Positions 11,720 through 23,375 of a stretch of DNA of 64,000 bases are shown in pieces. How positions within the stretch are numbered: the stretch's first letter is position 1; every line of letters begins with the position of its first letter. This DNA is from Oxytricha trifallax (Eukaryota > Ciliophora > Spirotrichea > Sporadotrichida > Oxytrichidae): assembly GCA_000711775.1 (NCBI GenBank), contig ARYC01000171.1, forward strand, positions 1-64,000, read 5' to 3'. Below the pieces are notes generated by a model. The model made no database searches, was not told the origin of the DNA, and saw only the letters and a program-made list of their open reading frames with translations. A program made the translations under genes and the position numbers.

Positions 11720-13395
11720 TTTAAATTTAATAAGTTTCAAAAAAATAATGGGAATACCAGTCAAATGTAAAGATAGAAATCTTTGATAATGTATCAGGAA
11801 TACAATTAGAATCTGAGTGCTAATAAGTATACACCAAAAGATATGTATGTTAGGGTTTTATAATTAAGTGCTTTGTTTATTAGATTAAACTTGTATTTAA
11901 ATAAGGGATTGAAGTTAAGTAGCAAGCTTAAATTTGCCGAGTATCGTTCAATACAGCTTTAGCATTTCTACTACATAGAATTCCTAAAGAGAATAAAATG
12001 TTTCATAAGCCCAAACTGAAAGATAGAAAATTGATGAGTAAATTATAAATTCTCCAATTTAAGAAGGTAGCCAAAAACTATACAAAATTCAATCTCCATT
12101 GGACAGTCACAGATAATAGCTTCAAAAATAGGTATTTCTTTTTATATTCTTTTGATTAAATTAATGAGTTATTAGAAAATTAAGATGCAAATGAATCAGA
12201 GACTAAGAAAAGCAAAGTCATAAGCAAAATTAAGCAGGATTAATTTTAATGAGGATATCAAGGATGTAATTTTGTAATCAATCGAACATGAAAAAGATTA
12301 GAATTATATATAACACATGATTATATACTCACTTTTGTTTTACCAATTAAATTTAAATAAGATTAGAATTTCAATAGGGATAAAGAAAGTTCAATAGTTT
12401 CTAAAATTTTAAAAGACAAACCTCCAGAATCACATAGAGAACTTATTTCAAATAAATTGGAGAAAATTCAAGAATTTTATACAGATAAATCCTAAATTCA
12501 TAAAAGCTCAAAATCTAGAAATTAAAGAGTTCCTACACTAAATTCACATAGAGTTTTAAACTCAGTCTTAAGTAATTAGGAACTCATAAACAAAAATAAC
12601 CAATTTAGCAATTAAGATTTCTCCTCAAATTACAATCAAGATCATATATTTAAAGATCCACAATAAAATCCAAATGTCATTACAATTGATAAATCGGAAT
12701 TTTCTCCCTTAAAATTAAGACAAAATTCTAAGTAATAAAAAAATAACACTTCCTTCTCTGATTATATAGACCCCTCAAAGTCCTGTATAATCTAAAAGAT
12801 GCAATTAAGTGCTGATAGAAGAATCAATAGATTAAAGAGCAATATTTATAGACTTCAAGAACTATAAATCCAGAAATAATTCTCATATTTGAGATAAAGA
12901 AATGGCGAAATATTTACAAGAGACTCTTAGAATTAAACTATCTTAGATATGTAAAATGATTAATATTTGAGTTAGTAGAACAATATGGACAGTAAAATCC
13001 AGCTTTAGCAAAGCTCGTTTAATGAATATAGTGATAATTAATACTTTTATGTAAAAAAATCAGAGAATATTTATCTTGGAAAAGATTTAAATTTGCCTGA
13101 GATATAGACTCCATTAGACAGGTCCCCAAGTAAACTAAAAATCACATTGCCTTCATTAGATAATTTCTAAAACTTAGATAATTAATATAATCTTAGTGGT
13201 GAAATTGGTTAAGAAGAGGAAAAGGACAAACAAAATTCTTAGAAAATGAAAAATAGAAGCCAAAATAAAAGAGTAAATTCTAAAAAAAAAATAAAATAGA
13301 TAGATGAAAGATTATAAAATCAGAAAAGCTAGAATGTTGATTTTAAAGATAAACAAGACTCAAACGATATCGTTCAATAAACCCTAAAATAATGA
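11720..13395 (+). CDS. Unrecognised Gln/Asn/Lys/Ser-rich protein
   Basis: With TAA/TAG read as Gln, a continuous frame runs from about 12380 to TGA at 13393-13395 (about 340 codons). Further coding-like segments precede it at 11740-11995 (SLIMYQEYNQNLS ... EFLKRIK) and 11998-12250 (MFHKPKLKDRKLM onwards). Frame changes near 11995 and 12250-12370 point to IESs whose pointers I did not pin down. The product is basic, low in complexity and rich in Gln, Asn, Lys and Ser, with no domain I recognise. The true start is uncertain. Coding status rests on the length of TGA-free sequence in otherwise TGA-containing DNA. Confidence 0.6.
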
Positions 13396-13458
13396 ATAAT
13401 AATTAAAAATAATGACTTTACAGCATGAAGTATATTTTATACAAAGTATTTCAATTTA

Positions 13459-13985
13459 AATAAAAACTTGAGGGGGAAAGTTTCTTGGACATTTTTTTAT
13501 TTTATGTAAAATTTGATATATTTAAAATAAATCATAAATTTAAAAAATTTTATGACTCACTACTATTAAGAATATATTTTTACATTATTTAAGTATTTAA
13601 AAAAATAAAGACTAGCCTTATATATGTATTAGCCTTATATATGTATTGAAAGAGCATAATAAATTGAATTAAAATGTCAATAACAATTAGATACAATACT
13701 TAATATTACTATTAAAAGAGAGAGGACAATATAATGGTTAAGATTAAAAAAAACCAACAAATATCAGATGAAATATGCCATATATTTATTGGAATCTAAA
13801 AAGCGATATTGACTAATTGATTATTAAATTAAGTTTAATTAAATAAATAAAATTAGTTCATAAGTTGCTTGATAGTTGTAGTTAAAATTATTTTTATAGA
13901 AAAAAATTTTTAAAAAAAGTGCAGGAAACTTCCCTAAAAAAATTTTTTATCATAAACCGGTGCAGGAAACTTTCCCCCTCAAAAA
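13459..13985. mobile_element. Element with terminal inverted repeats GAGGGGGAAAGTTTC
   Basis: GAGGGGGAAAGTTTC near 13469-13483 is the exact reverse complement of GAAACTTTCCCCCTC near 13965-13980, and the match extends partially inward (TTGGAC against GTGCAG). A second, shorter inward copy of the right repeat (GGAAACTTCCC) lies near 13923. The 480 bp interior is AT-rich and has no long ORF. It looks like a small non-autonomous element or a germline-limited spacer. I could not see a clear target duplication. Confidence 0.55.
13610..13650. repeat. Tandem duplication of a 17-bp unit
   Basis: AGCCTTATATATGTATT is repeated twice in direct succession inside the inverted-repeat element. Confidence 0.6.
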
Positions 13986-14268
13986 CTCTAATTATACATT
14001 TTAATGATTAAATGGCCTTATACAGATTTTGGCAATTAAAGATTTTCAAATGTTAATTTAAATTGTGAAGACTCTATATAAAATTTTAATACTATGATGC
14101 CCTAATAATGAATGCTGTTACATTTTGATTTGAATTTATTTGAAACAACTAATAATAATATACAATTTAAATCTTACTTATCCAAAATTTTAAGTTGTCT
14201 TTATTTATAAAAGTAGAATAAATCACAATAAGTATTTTTAAATATATTTTATTTAAATTTCATTAAAA

Positions 14269-15230
14269 ATGTAAATGGAAATAAGAATACCAAAGCAACA
14301 GCCTAAAGTTCAAAAGTTGAAAATTAAGAAACCTTTCTTAAATTTCTAATTTGATTCTATCCTTAATGACTACTTTTTCTAAGATAGATATAGATTTTAA
14401 TTAAATTTGATAAGAATATTTTTTATATATCATTTTTTAATTTCATTTATATTGCATATTTAAGATTTCAAGTTGGTATTAATGAGAAGCTGCAAGAAGA
14501 AGTAATACCAATCCAAAAATTAATGAATATTATTAATCTGTATTTATTTTAATACAGTGTTTAATGAATGTCGTTACTGAAACTTAGAAAATCTGATGAT
14601 ATAATATACTTAAATAATTTAGAACAATCAACCATGCTTATAGTAACCAAAGATAAAAAGTTCTATTCTTATGATTTTTAGACGAAACTGCTTTTGGATA
14701 TAACTTAAGAAGTTCCAAAACAATTACTTGATAGATTGATTATTCCTAAGAACTTAAAAAGTGGTATTATGAATAAATACAAAGAAGGAAAGCCAAAATA
14801 TGATATACTTAACAATTTTCATAATAATTCAAATTTACAAAATAAAATTGATGGAATGAATTAAAAGGAAATAGTTTAAATGTCAAATTCATAGTATGAG
14901 ATTTAAAATATTTAGATTTAGGTGACTAAAAGTTTTGGATTTTTGTTAAGAAGTAAGGAATAGACGTTTCTATATCATAATTAAGAAGAGATTTTATTGT
15001 GTAAAAGCTATGAAGAGATAGATATTCAAGAAACAGAGGATATGTTAGTTGTAACAAATTGTAGAATGGATGGGAAAATATTAAGATTTAGTCAGAAAAT
15101 ATATAAGTTTAATGAATTGAATTAGCTTACAAGAAAAAATTATAATTCCTCATTTACAGTTTAATCACAAAATCTCCCAAAGAATCAGTCTTAAATTAAA
15201 TCTATTAAAACCCCAAGAGTATTTTTTTGA
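14269..15230 (+). CDS. Unrecognised 281-residue protein, two IESs
   Basis: The ATG at 14269 opens MQMEIRIPKQQ. Two IESs with pointers AGATTT and AATG interrupt the N-terminal third; removing both gives one frame of 282 codons including TGA at 15228-15230. The rest is a single uninterrupted run from 14567. The protein is hydrophilic. The stretch TMLIVTKDKKFYSYDFQTK resembles a beta-propeller blade only loosely, so no family is assigned. The resolved frame across two IESs is good evidence that the gene is real and functional. A (TA)n run and AT-rich DNA follow. Confidence 0.72.
14392..14462 (+). other. IES, pointer AGATTT, 71 bp
   Basis: AGATTT at 14392 and 14463. The join gives DRYRFQVGINEKLQEE. 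Confidence 0.75.
14522..14566 (+). other. IES, pointer AATG, 45 bp
   Basis: AATG at 14522 and 14567. Excision removes an in-frame TGA and joins IQKLMSLLKLRKS. A longer repeat, TTAATGAAT, lies at the same ends (14520/14561) but would lead into a stop. Confidence 0.7.
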
Positions 15231-15453
15231 ATTAAGTTGAATTTGAATTTTTGATAAATATAGTATTTTTATTATTATTAGAACTTTGGTTGCTTTATGT
15301 AAAATTAAATAAGTACTAATATATATATATATATATATAGGCCTACTATCAAAATCAAAAAGCTACCAACTTTTAATAGCCAAGTCTGATTAAATTTTAT
15401 TCTCATATATATACCCTTAATAATTATTATCAATATCGCTGCCTCATTTAAAG
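15231..15453. repeat. AT-rich spacer with (TA)n microsatellite
   Basis: About 20 bp of alternating TA lies near 15320-15340. Nothing else is recognised in this spacer. Confidence 0.6.
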
Positions 15454-16420
15454 ATGCTGAGCCCAGATAACCAAGTCTCTCATAGGATCATACCCTTCCT
15501 GTCCTCCCCATCGGTGGAGCTTTACCCCCACCTGCTGCCGCCCACCCTCCGGGCCCAAATAGAGCCATCACCACTGCCAGAGGTGGCCATCTTCGAGACC
15601 AGGCTCCGATGCCTGCTGGACAACCTATCCTTTGTCCTCAGATCATACAAGGAGATTGACGACATGATCCAAACCATCTTTGGCAGGAATGTAACCACTC
15701 ACTACCAGGAGATGGTAGACCACAGTATTCAGCTCCACCTATCAGTCCGCAAGCTGGACTTTCACGACGACATAGCCTACTTCAAGGAGATGGAGGGAGA
15801 CTTGACTAGAGAGGCAACCCTGAGAGTAACGATGGGAAGATACAACGATGCAGACGCGCCCAAGGTCAGAGGTGGGGCCCTCCCTAATAGATACTGGACA
15901 AAACCCCAACCGCCATTGAGGATTTCACGATGGACAAGACAATGAGGCCTTCAAACATTGAAGATCAGGAGCGGACGCCCTCAGAGGGAAAAGGCCAAGA
16001 ATGTGCAGATTCTTAGTCTTATACTTCATCAGTGGGCTGCCTGTCTCCAGACTTGCATCGATAACTGAACGAATTACTAGAGAAAATAAAACAACCTAAG
16101 AATTAACGGACAAATCCCTAACGGTCACTCAACTAATAACCTAGGGACCAACAGATCTTTAAAAAGCCCAGCAAAAGGCCAGCTGATAAAGACCTCCAGG
16201 AGATGTTCATAAGAGCCCCCCTCGGCCAGCGACGCCTACACCCTCACGGATTTCCTCTGGTGCTATTACGATTTCATTTAGAGATTTCCTCTAATCTAGA
16301 GAAGTTTAACTTAGTAGCCTTAGGAGAAAATCTTATACAGATCAAGCAGATCTTCCTGAGCCACTCCCCTAGAAAGACCTTCCAGGCACCCCCTCTGACT
16401 ATTATTTCTTACCCCTAATT
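15454..16420 (+). pseudogene. GC-rich ORF remnant of unknown origin
   Basis: The first frame runs from ATG at 15454 to TGA at 15945 (163 codons). A different frame then stays open from about 15890 to beyond 16200 if TAA/TAG are Gln. A third becomes protein-like after a run of C near 16217 (DAYTLTDFLWCYYDF). Together they suggest one protein of over 300 residues broken by two small frameshifts. Base composition is far higher in G+C than anything around it, with many GCC, CTC and ATC codons. No motif is recognisable. It might be a germline-limited gene, a transposon ORF or recently acquired DNA; the sequence does not decide. Confidence 0.5.
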
Positions 16421-16849
16421 GTGGCATGGGGTCGATCACCTGCGCATTTACTCCTTCCTTAGTAGATGCTCTTAAGCACCTGAGCCCATAGGAGGCCTGA
16501 TTAAGGGTAAGTTCATTGACCAATTACCATTGGGGGATCATCAATTAATTAATTAAATATATTTATATATTTTTAAATTATAGAGAAAAAGAAAATTGAG
16601 CGCAACTCCGCCAGGGCGTGTGCTGTGTGCGCCGAGCACCCAAGTTCCCCCTAGTTTTCGAAGGGCTACAAAATGACCTTAAGATGGCCCCTCTAGCTCA
16701 ACATTTCCTAAAATCTCGAAGGCAAAAAAGTCTGGGAGATTTTGTAAGTTTAAAAATTTGATCGTTTAATAGATTAAATTAAGGGTTTAGATATAGTTTA
16801 AACAGCTGCCCTATTTTAATTAATTAAGATTTAAACATTAAAACTTAAA

Positions 16850-17093
16850 TTCGATTATAGAAAAATGGAGTGCTCCCACTGCACCAGACCCTAGCAGGAA
16901 GTCCCACGCCAGAATCGCCAAGATCGTCTCCTACTATGAAAAGATCAGGACCAAGCAGTACATCCCTCCCTTCGACAGCATTGTGGGCGAGGTCGAGGCC
17001 GCCCCTGAGGGTCGCGAGGAGGTCGAGGTGGCTTGGCATTGTTGCCTCAGAGTATCTCCCACATTCATGATAGAAGTACATTTTACTGATAAG
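16850..17093 (+). CDS. GC-rich ORF fragment, unknown
   Basis: One frame reads RIAKIVSYYEKIRTKQYIPP and continues to TGA near 17091 with no interruption. Its codon use is the same GC-rich style as 15454-16420, so it may be the C-terminal piece of the same gene, separated by an AT-rich intron- or IES-like insert (about 16540-16590) and by less clear sequence at 16600-16850. Start and upstream connection are not resolved, and no family is recognised. Confidence 0.4.
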
Positions 17094-17099
17094 TGATTG

Positions 17100-18299
17100 A
17101 TAAAATATTTTCATAATTTAAGCATTTAAATATATTTTTCACTAATCTCAAACACCCCTCTAGTTAAGCTATTGGGGTTTCACTTTTTTTCTTACCTAAA
17201 TCAAATTAAACAAATTATATATTCGTAATTTCTAATTATTATTGATGCAAATCGTTTGTAGACTACCTAATTAAAACTTATTTATTTTATTATCTCTAAT
17301 TTATTTTACTAATAATTCACCCAAATTGCTTAAAATTATACTCTTGGGGTTTTATTTATATTTTAAGTTGGGACATAAGTTTCTCAATAAAACATCCCTA
17401 TTTTTACTCAATTTATTTTAAATTTTTTTCTATACACCTCTTTTTTTCTAAGAAAAATCAATCCATTTTTGACTCTTAGATTTTACAATTCACAAAGCAG
17501 TCATTCGTAGTAACTAATTAATTAACTCTTAAAACTTGCTTTGCAAGAAACAACTTTGCTACTCAATCGTTTGAGCTCTATTTTATAGACTAATTCAACT
17601 CTTAAACTGTAATAGATTTGAAACTACGAGTTTAAAGTGAGTTACTTGAGTCTACTCGACATTCATTTATTGATTAAGTAAGGTGGTGCAAAACATCATA
17701 AAAACGTTAATAAAATATCTTTGAATTGCTTTTGGTGTCGTTTACCAATGGGAATATACTATGCTTTGATAGCGAAGGTGCTTAGATAAGGATACTAGCA
17801 GAGACATTGTTTTAATAAGGCATATAATAGAATAGACTGTAATTTTAAGAAGATTTTAGCATTCAAACATATGACGTATAAAATAATGAAAATACCAAAA
17901 ATTCAAAGTAAAAACAGTAGAAATATAGAAGATTGAATAAAATTTGTATCCATTCAAATAAATTAGTCCTATTTGATGGTTTTAATATCAATGAATTTGA
18001 TATCAATTTTACCAAAAGCAAGAATCACTAAAATAAACATTGATTCTAGGAAATTCAAAAATTATAAATTTACAGAGACTTTCCTCTTGTAAATTTGAAA
18101 AATGAATGCTTAATAAAAGATTCACTTTTTGTCTACCCTTTCAAATTATTCACGAATATCTTATACATGTTAAGAAATTGCTCAAAATAAATTAATTAAA
18201 GAGAGTTAATAACTATCTTGTTCAATTCAATCTTATTCTTTTAACAATAAAATCAGGACGTGTTAGCTTATTAGGCTTTGAATTTTATTAATAAATATT
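17100..18299. other. AT-rich stretch without recognisable gene
   Basis: No sustained TGA-free frame and no obvious repeat. It separates the GC-rich island from the next gene. Confidence 0.5.
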
Positions 18300-21200
18300 A
18301 TGGGAAGTTTGAATTTTCATAATAAGAATAATTCTAAGAAAATGAAAAATTTAATCATCTTTAATTTGAGTAGAAGAAAAATTAGAAGTAAATATAGTAA
18401 GATGATGATTTCTCTTATTAAAAATTAATCGAAAAAGATTCTATAGATATTCTTACAAAAAATTAATTTAAGAATAAATCATATCAAAATTAAAGTTAAG
18501 AAACTGCTATTATAGGTTTTCATTTGATTTGGGTAAGTTTAATTAAATTAAGACTTAAATAGAGTTAAATTTTATTTCAAATTTTTTTTACCCAATTATT
18601 ACTTTGCTTATTTCTGAATCACAATAAAGATAAAGTTTTAAATTTTCACATATTCACAAAAATGTATCTTATCTTTTAGAGATAAAATACAACAAATAGC
18701 AATCAAAGAGTCTTTTTAATGCTTATATTACATTTTAATAAATCTAATTATCTGAGAGATATATTAATTGTATTAATGAAAGAAATTAATCAGTTATTAA
18801 CAAATAAATTTTATCTCATTTTTTATACAATACAAATCGCCATTTACTAACATAAAATTACTTTCTAATTATTTTCAAGTTAATCTTCAAACTGAAAACT
18901 TTGAAAAACTCACCCAATATTATTATAGAATTAATATATTTTATACTTTATAATCAATTCAAAAACACTCTATGAGCATTTTTAATTCATAATTTCAATA
19001 ATGAGATTTAATTTGATGATTTCATGAGACTTGTAAAATCCTTTAAAATAGTCCAGCATTCTATAAAAACACATTATTAGTCTCTAAATAATCTCAAGCA
19101 ATCCTTCATTTCTTATATAAGAGAATTTTCTTTAAAACTCAAAGAACAATCAGATTATTAAGAAAATGAAAGCGTTATCAAGAATAGATATGCTGCTATA
19201 AGATTAAAGAAAATAGTAAGGAAAAACATAATTTCAAAAATACTGTATACTTTATTGCAATCAGATGAGCTATATAGATTAGACAGAAGCATAGAGATGT
19301 TTAAATAAGAGAGAGAAAGTTTAAAAATTGAAGATTAAAGAGACTTAATAAGTATGTTTCAAAGGATTTTAAACGAGAAAAAAGAAGGAGGTCAGAGTGT
19401 AACAATTTTAATGCCTCATTATTTAAAGAGCATGGATATGGTAAAGGATTTAAGCAAATTAAAGTACAATAAATATCAAACTTTCTGTATTTGTGAAAAC
19501 ACAAAACTTAATGATAAACTTATGAAGCTAGGCCTCAGTATAATAACTAATACTCAGGAATATTGTATGAATACATTCAAAATTGGGAAATTAATTTAAA
19601 TCAAATTTATTATAATTTAAAATCTTGGCAGTTAAAGTTGTCCAATTTAAACGATCTTCGGCTCATTCGATAGGGAATTCAAAATTAGCTGGACTTTACT
19701 ATTGGCGGTACTATTATATCTCATCGAGGGAGCGAGATAACTTCACTTTAATGTGAGGGTATAATTTTATGAATTTTAGGCGTTTAATTAAAGTGAAGTT
19801 ATCTCGCTCCCTCGATGAGATATAATAGAACCGCCAATAGTAAAGTCCAGCTAATTTTGAATTCCCTATCGAATGAGCCCAAGATCGTTTAAATTGGACA
19901 ACTTTAACTGCCAAGATTTTAAATTATAATAAATTAAAATTAAATTAATTTCCCAATTTTGAATGTATTCATACAATATTGATAAAATATAAAACAAATA
20001 GGTAAATTGACATAAAGTTAATGAAGATTAAGCATAGTGTAGGTGTAACAGCCATGTATTTGGTAAACTTTTAATACTAATCAGGTTTAAAAAAAGATCA
20101 AATTTAAATGTATTAAAATAACAGTAATTAAATTAAAAATGTACAGTATAGTGCCAAGAGAATGTACAATATGTAAACCGTACAATTTAATTAAATTATT
20201 ATTAATTATTTTAATATTAAAAATCATTGAAATGTACAGTATTCAGTTAGTAAATATATGTGGAGGTAGACTGTACAAAAACAAACCCCATTTATAAATT
20301 TTGAAGATGTGATCTGTAATGTGTTTTAACTTTTAATTAATTAATGTGATGTCTGTACTAATGTCTAACGCACTAAACCCGACCCTCTCCATCTCCCTCT
20401 CGCCGGATCATCTTTGAGTCTCTATCTCCAGTACATTAGACTGCGCTCCACCGTATCTTGTCTGATCTGTGCCGTCCGTGCCACTAGGGCTGAACCCCGC
20501 TGCAGTAACTTACGGTGTGTTGGTCTCTTAGAGTGGAAGATGCAGAGTCTACAGCTTGAACTATAGATGTCTCGGTAGGCTTGTGATAGCCGGCTACTAC
20601 TATGCCCTAGTGGCACGGACTGCACAGATCAGACAAGATACGGTGGAGCGCAGTCTAATGTACTGGAGATAGAGACTCAAAGATGATCCGGCGAGAGGGA
20701 GATGGAGAGGGTCGGGTTTAGTGCGTTAGACATTAGTACAGACATCACATTAATTAATTAAAAGTTAAAACACATTACAGATCACATCTTCAAAATTTAT
20801 AAATGGGGTTTGTTTTTGTACAGTCTACCTCCACATATATTTACTAACTGAATACTGTACATTTCAATGATTTTTAATATTAAAATAATTAATAATAATT
20901 TAATTAAATTGTACGGTTTACATATTGTACATTCTCTTGGCACTATACTGTACATTTTTAATTTAATTACTGTTATTTTAATACATTTAAATTTGATCTT
21001 TTTTTAAACCTGATTAGTATTAAAAGTTTACCAAATACATGGCTGTTACACCTACACTATGCTTAATCTTCATTAACTTTATGTCAATTTACCTATTTGT
21101 TTTATATTTTATCAATATTAAGATGTTGATTATCAATCATTTGAGTAATTCTTGTTTAAATGCAAAATATTATCAGAGCTAAAAATGATCAATCCTTATA

Positions 21201-23170
21201 AGAATTTTGAAATTCATAGCTAAAATTTGTTTCTTCAATTACTGAAGATATTTAAGAGTTCAAATCTAAGCATCAATTTAGCAATCGCCAGTTATTAGAC
21301 CTTAATTGAATCTGATTTAGAAGATATTTGTTCAAATACTCTAATTAATATAAGTGACTTACTTCATATAATCAGTAAAAGTAACAATTTTAACCAAAAT
21401 CAATTAGAAAGATAGCCTCCCAAGTTAATATTCTACTTACTATAAAACTTAAATAGACTCACTCTTTAACAAATCAGAACCTATAATTTGCCTTAAACAT
21501 TCTCAAACGATAAGCAAGAAAGAGTAGTAAATTTTTTACTCGAGATATTTTAGTTTCTTATGTCAACATACAAAATTACAATCGATATAAATCTGTAAAC
21601 ATTAGCAAACGCTTAAAATATAGAACTGGGTCTCTCTTCACTAATTAAATTTCAAGAATATGAGGATAAGATAAATCAGTAAATGGCTGGCAATCAAATA
21701 AGTGCAAGATTAAAAATTTAAGTTGATAAGAACTTATTCAAGGTGAAGGTTGCTGTATGGAAAATAATGTTACAATTGTGGTAAATTTAATGTGAATTTA
21801 GAGGGATAAATAAGTCAAGAAAAGATTCACTGCAGTTTTAATTCAGATCTATCTAAATTAAAAAGACTCTTTAAATGAAATTAAGCAAAGAAGAGAGCAA
21901 TCTTAATTTCCAAAAACTTAATACTGAGCTTAAAAGCATTTACAAGCATTATAATACTTCAATCTGTGAATATATTGGGAAAATAATTTTGGATGAGCAA
22001 TTCACCAGATTTTTATAAAACTTACCTAAACTCTTTTAATCTTACTCAAAGAGGAATTAAGAGACTATAAGTTATTACAAACTTTAAGTTGAAGACTTGA
22101 TCAAAATCGAATATCATAGTTAATACCAAAGAATCAAGGAACTATTCGGACTGAAACTTAATTATACAATTTACTACGATTAAAGTCAAGAGTAAACTGT
22201 GCTTCTCAAAAGATTCAATAAGTCTTGGTTGACTACCTTAAATCAAGCTTAAAAACCAGTTAAAAAAGGACAAAAGCAAATAAAGCTGCTTGAGAGTGTA
22301 ATTGTTCATGAAAAGTAAAAGAATTTAAATGTATTGATAGTAGATAATGAACCTATATACGTAGAAAAATTAGATAAGAGTTTCTTCTCTGAAAACGAGG
22401 ATTTTCTTAACAAATCTGCCCTACTAAACGTTTCATAGATAAACTATGACAAAACAGATAGATCAGTTATTGATAAGGAAGAAATAAAGTCTTTTGTAAA
22501 TCAAGTTGACTAAACTTCTAGAAATTTAGGAGTTTCACTTAATGAAAATAAGAGTGAATTTGACATGTTCTCAAGAGCATCCAGCGGACAGCAAGAAGAA
22601 TTCAATATTCCTATTGATGAACTTTTTAGTAGGAAAAGATCTCAACATTTTGATGCAATTAGTGATAAGAATATCGATTCCAAGTCTTAAATCAGCATTA
22701 TAAGTACCAGAAGAAAGATAGACCTTAAAAATCCATAGATTAAATAACAAATCGAATAAAAACTCACTTAATTAGAAAAAATGATATGGAAGAAACAAAC
22801 TCACTTCAAATATTCAGTCGTTTATCAAATGAAGTTATTAGATGAGCTAAACAGGAGTTAAGAGAAACTCAGGAAAGAATTTTAATCGAGGTTTTCAACA
22901 ATCGAGCATTTTTAATAAGATTTGACTACTTAGTAGAGTGGATTTGATAATGATAGTCAGACGTAGCACAATCATTTTACATCCATTAATCAAACAGATA
23001 GATCTATGAGACCACCAAAGCATAAAATTAGATAAACTTAAATCAGAATATTAAAATTACGATTATAGGAGAAAGGAGTTTTGATTTTTTAAGTTTATGA
23101 TACAGCAAATAAGAAAGATATTTAGCAATAATGTAATAAAATAATTGATTTTTGTAAATTAAAATATTGA
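18300..23170 (+). CDS. Large unrecognised gene interrupted by a 1.55 kb palindromic IES
   Basis: The core frame runs from about 18980 to 19558, jumps a 1555-bp insert between two AATATT copies, and continues from 21114 to TGA at 23168-23170, about 680 further codons without a break. Across the junction the protein reads TNTQEYQDVDYQSFEQFLF. Upstream, coding-like sequence at 18300-18530 (MGSLNFHNKNN) and 18680-18960 probably forms the N-terminus after removal of at least two AT-rich inserts; their limits are unresolved, so the start is provisional. The product is charged, rich in Lys, Gln, Asn, Ile and Leu, with coiled-coil-like stretches in the C-terminal half. No domain is recognised. Confidence 0.75.
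19559..19980. mobile_element. Palindromic (foldback/MITE-like) element 1
   Basis: About 420 bp. The left arm begins TATTGTATGAATACATTC and the right arm ends with its reverse complement; pairing continues with few mismatches for about 190 bp per arm around a loop of roughly 35 bp. There is no credible ORF; an apparent open frame at 19714-19914 minus is only the arm itself. The related end TTGTAGGAATACATTCG occurs in the element at 29146-29560, which also shares GGACTTTACTATTGGC inside, so both belong to one family, probably inserting at TA. Confidence 0.85.
19559..21113 (+). other. Giant IES (1555 bp) with AATATT pointer, made of two palindromes
   Basis: AATATT at 19559-19564 and 21114-21119 flank the insert. 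Deletion changes the frame by one base exactly as needed and joins two long ORFs. A third AATATT (19975-19980) lies at the point where the two palindromic elements meet. The insert can therefore be read as one composite IES or two abutting IESs. Confidence 0.85.
19975..21119. mobile_element. Palindromic element 2, about 490-bp arms
   Basis: The left end AATATTGATAAAATAT is matched by ATATTTTATCAATATT at the right end, and the two arms stay nearly perfectly complementary to about 20480 and 20590. The central 110 bp (about 20485-20600) are not self-complementary. The inner arm parts (20370-20480 and 20590-20720) are GC-rich, while the outer parts are AT-rich. There is no coding potential beyond a spurious ORF in one arm. 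The near identity of the arms implies recent origin, gene conversion between arms, or constraint. Confidence 0.9.
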
Positions 23171-23375
23171 ATTTATATCAAATTCAGCATTAATTAGAAC
23201 TAGGATACTAATAAAAATAATTTAATCTTTTTTCTGATTTGAAATGTATTAGTATTTATTGCTGAATAAAAATTTAATCACTCTTATTAGAATAATTCCG
23301 ATTAAATTACAGTTAATAAAACTTATTATATAAGTTTAAATCACAAATTTAGCAATATATTTAGTAACTTAATAT

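Noticed and set aside
14520..14569. 9-bp repeat TTAATGAAT as IES pointer
   Set aside because: It would place TGA eight codons later. The AATG repeat within it joins the long downstream frame.
19714..19914. 66-codon minus-strand ORF
   Set aside because: It lies wholly in the arm of a palindrome; no motif, and the mirrored arm has the same sequence.
20422..20625. 67-codon minus-strand ORF
   Set aside because: Centre of the large palindrome; protein shows no family pattern and is explained by the GC-rich arms.
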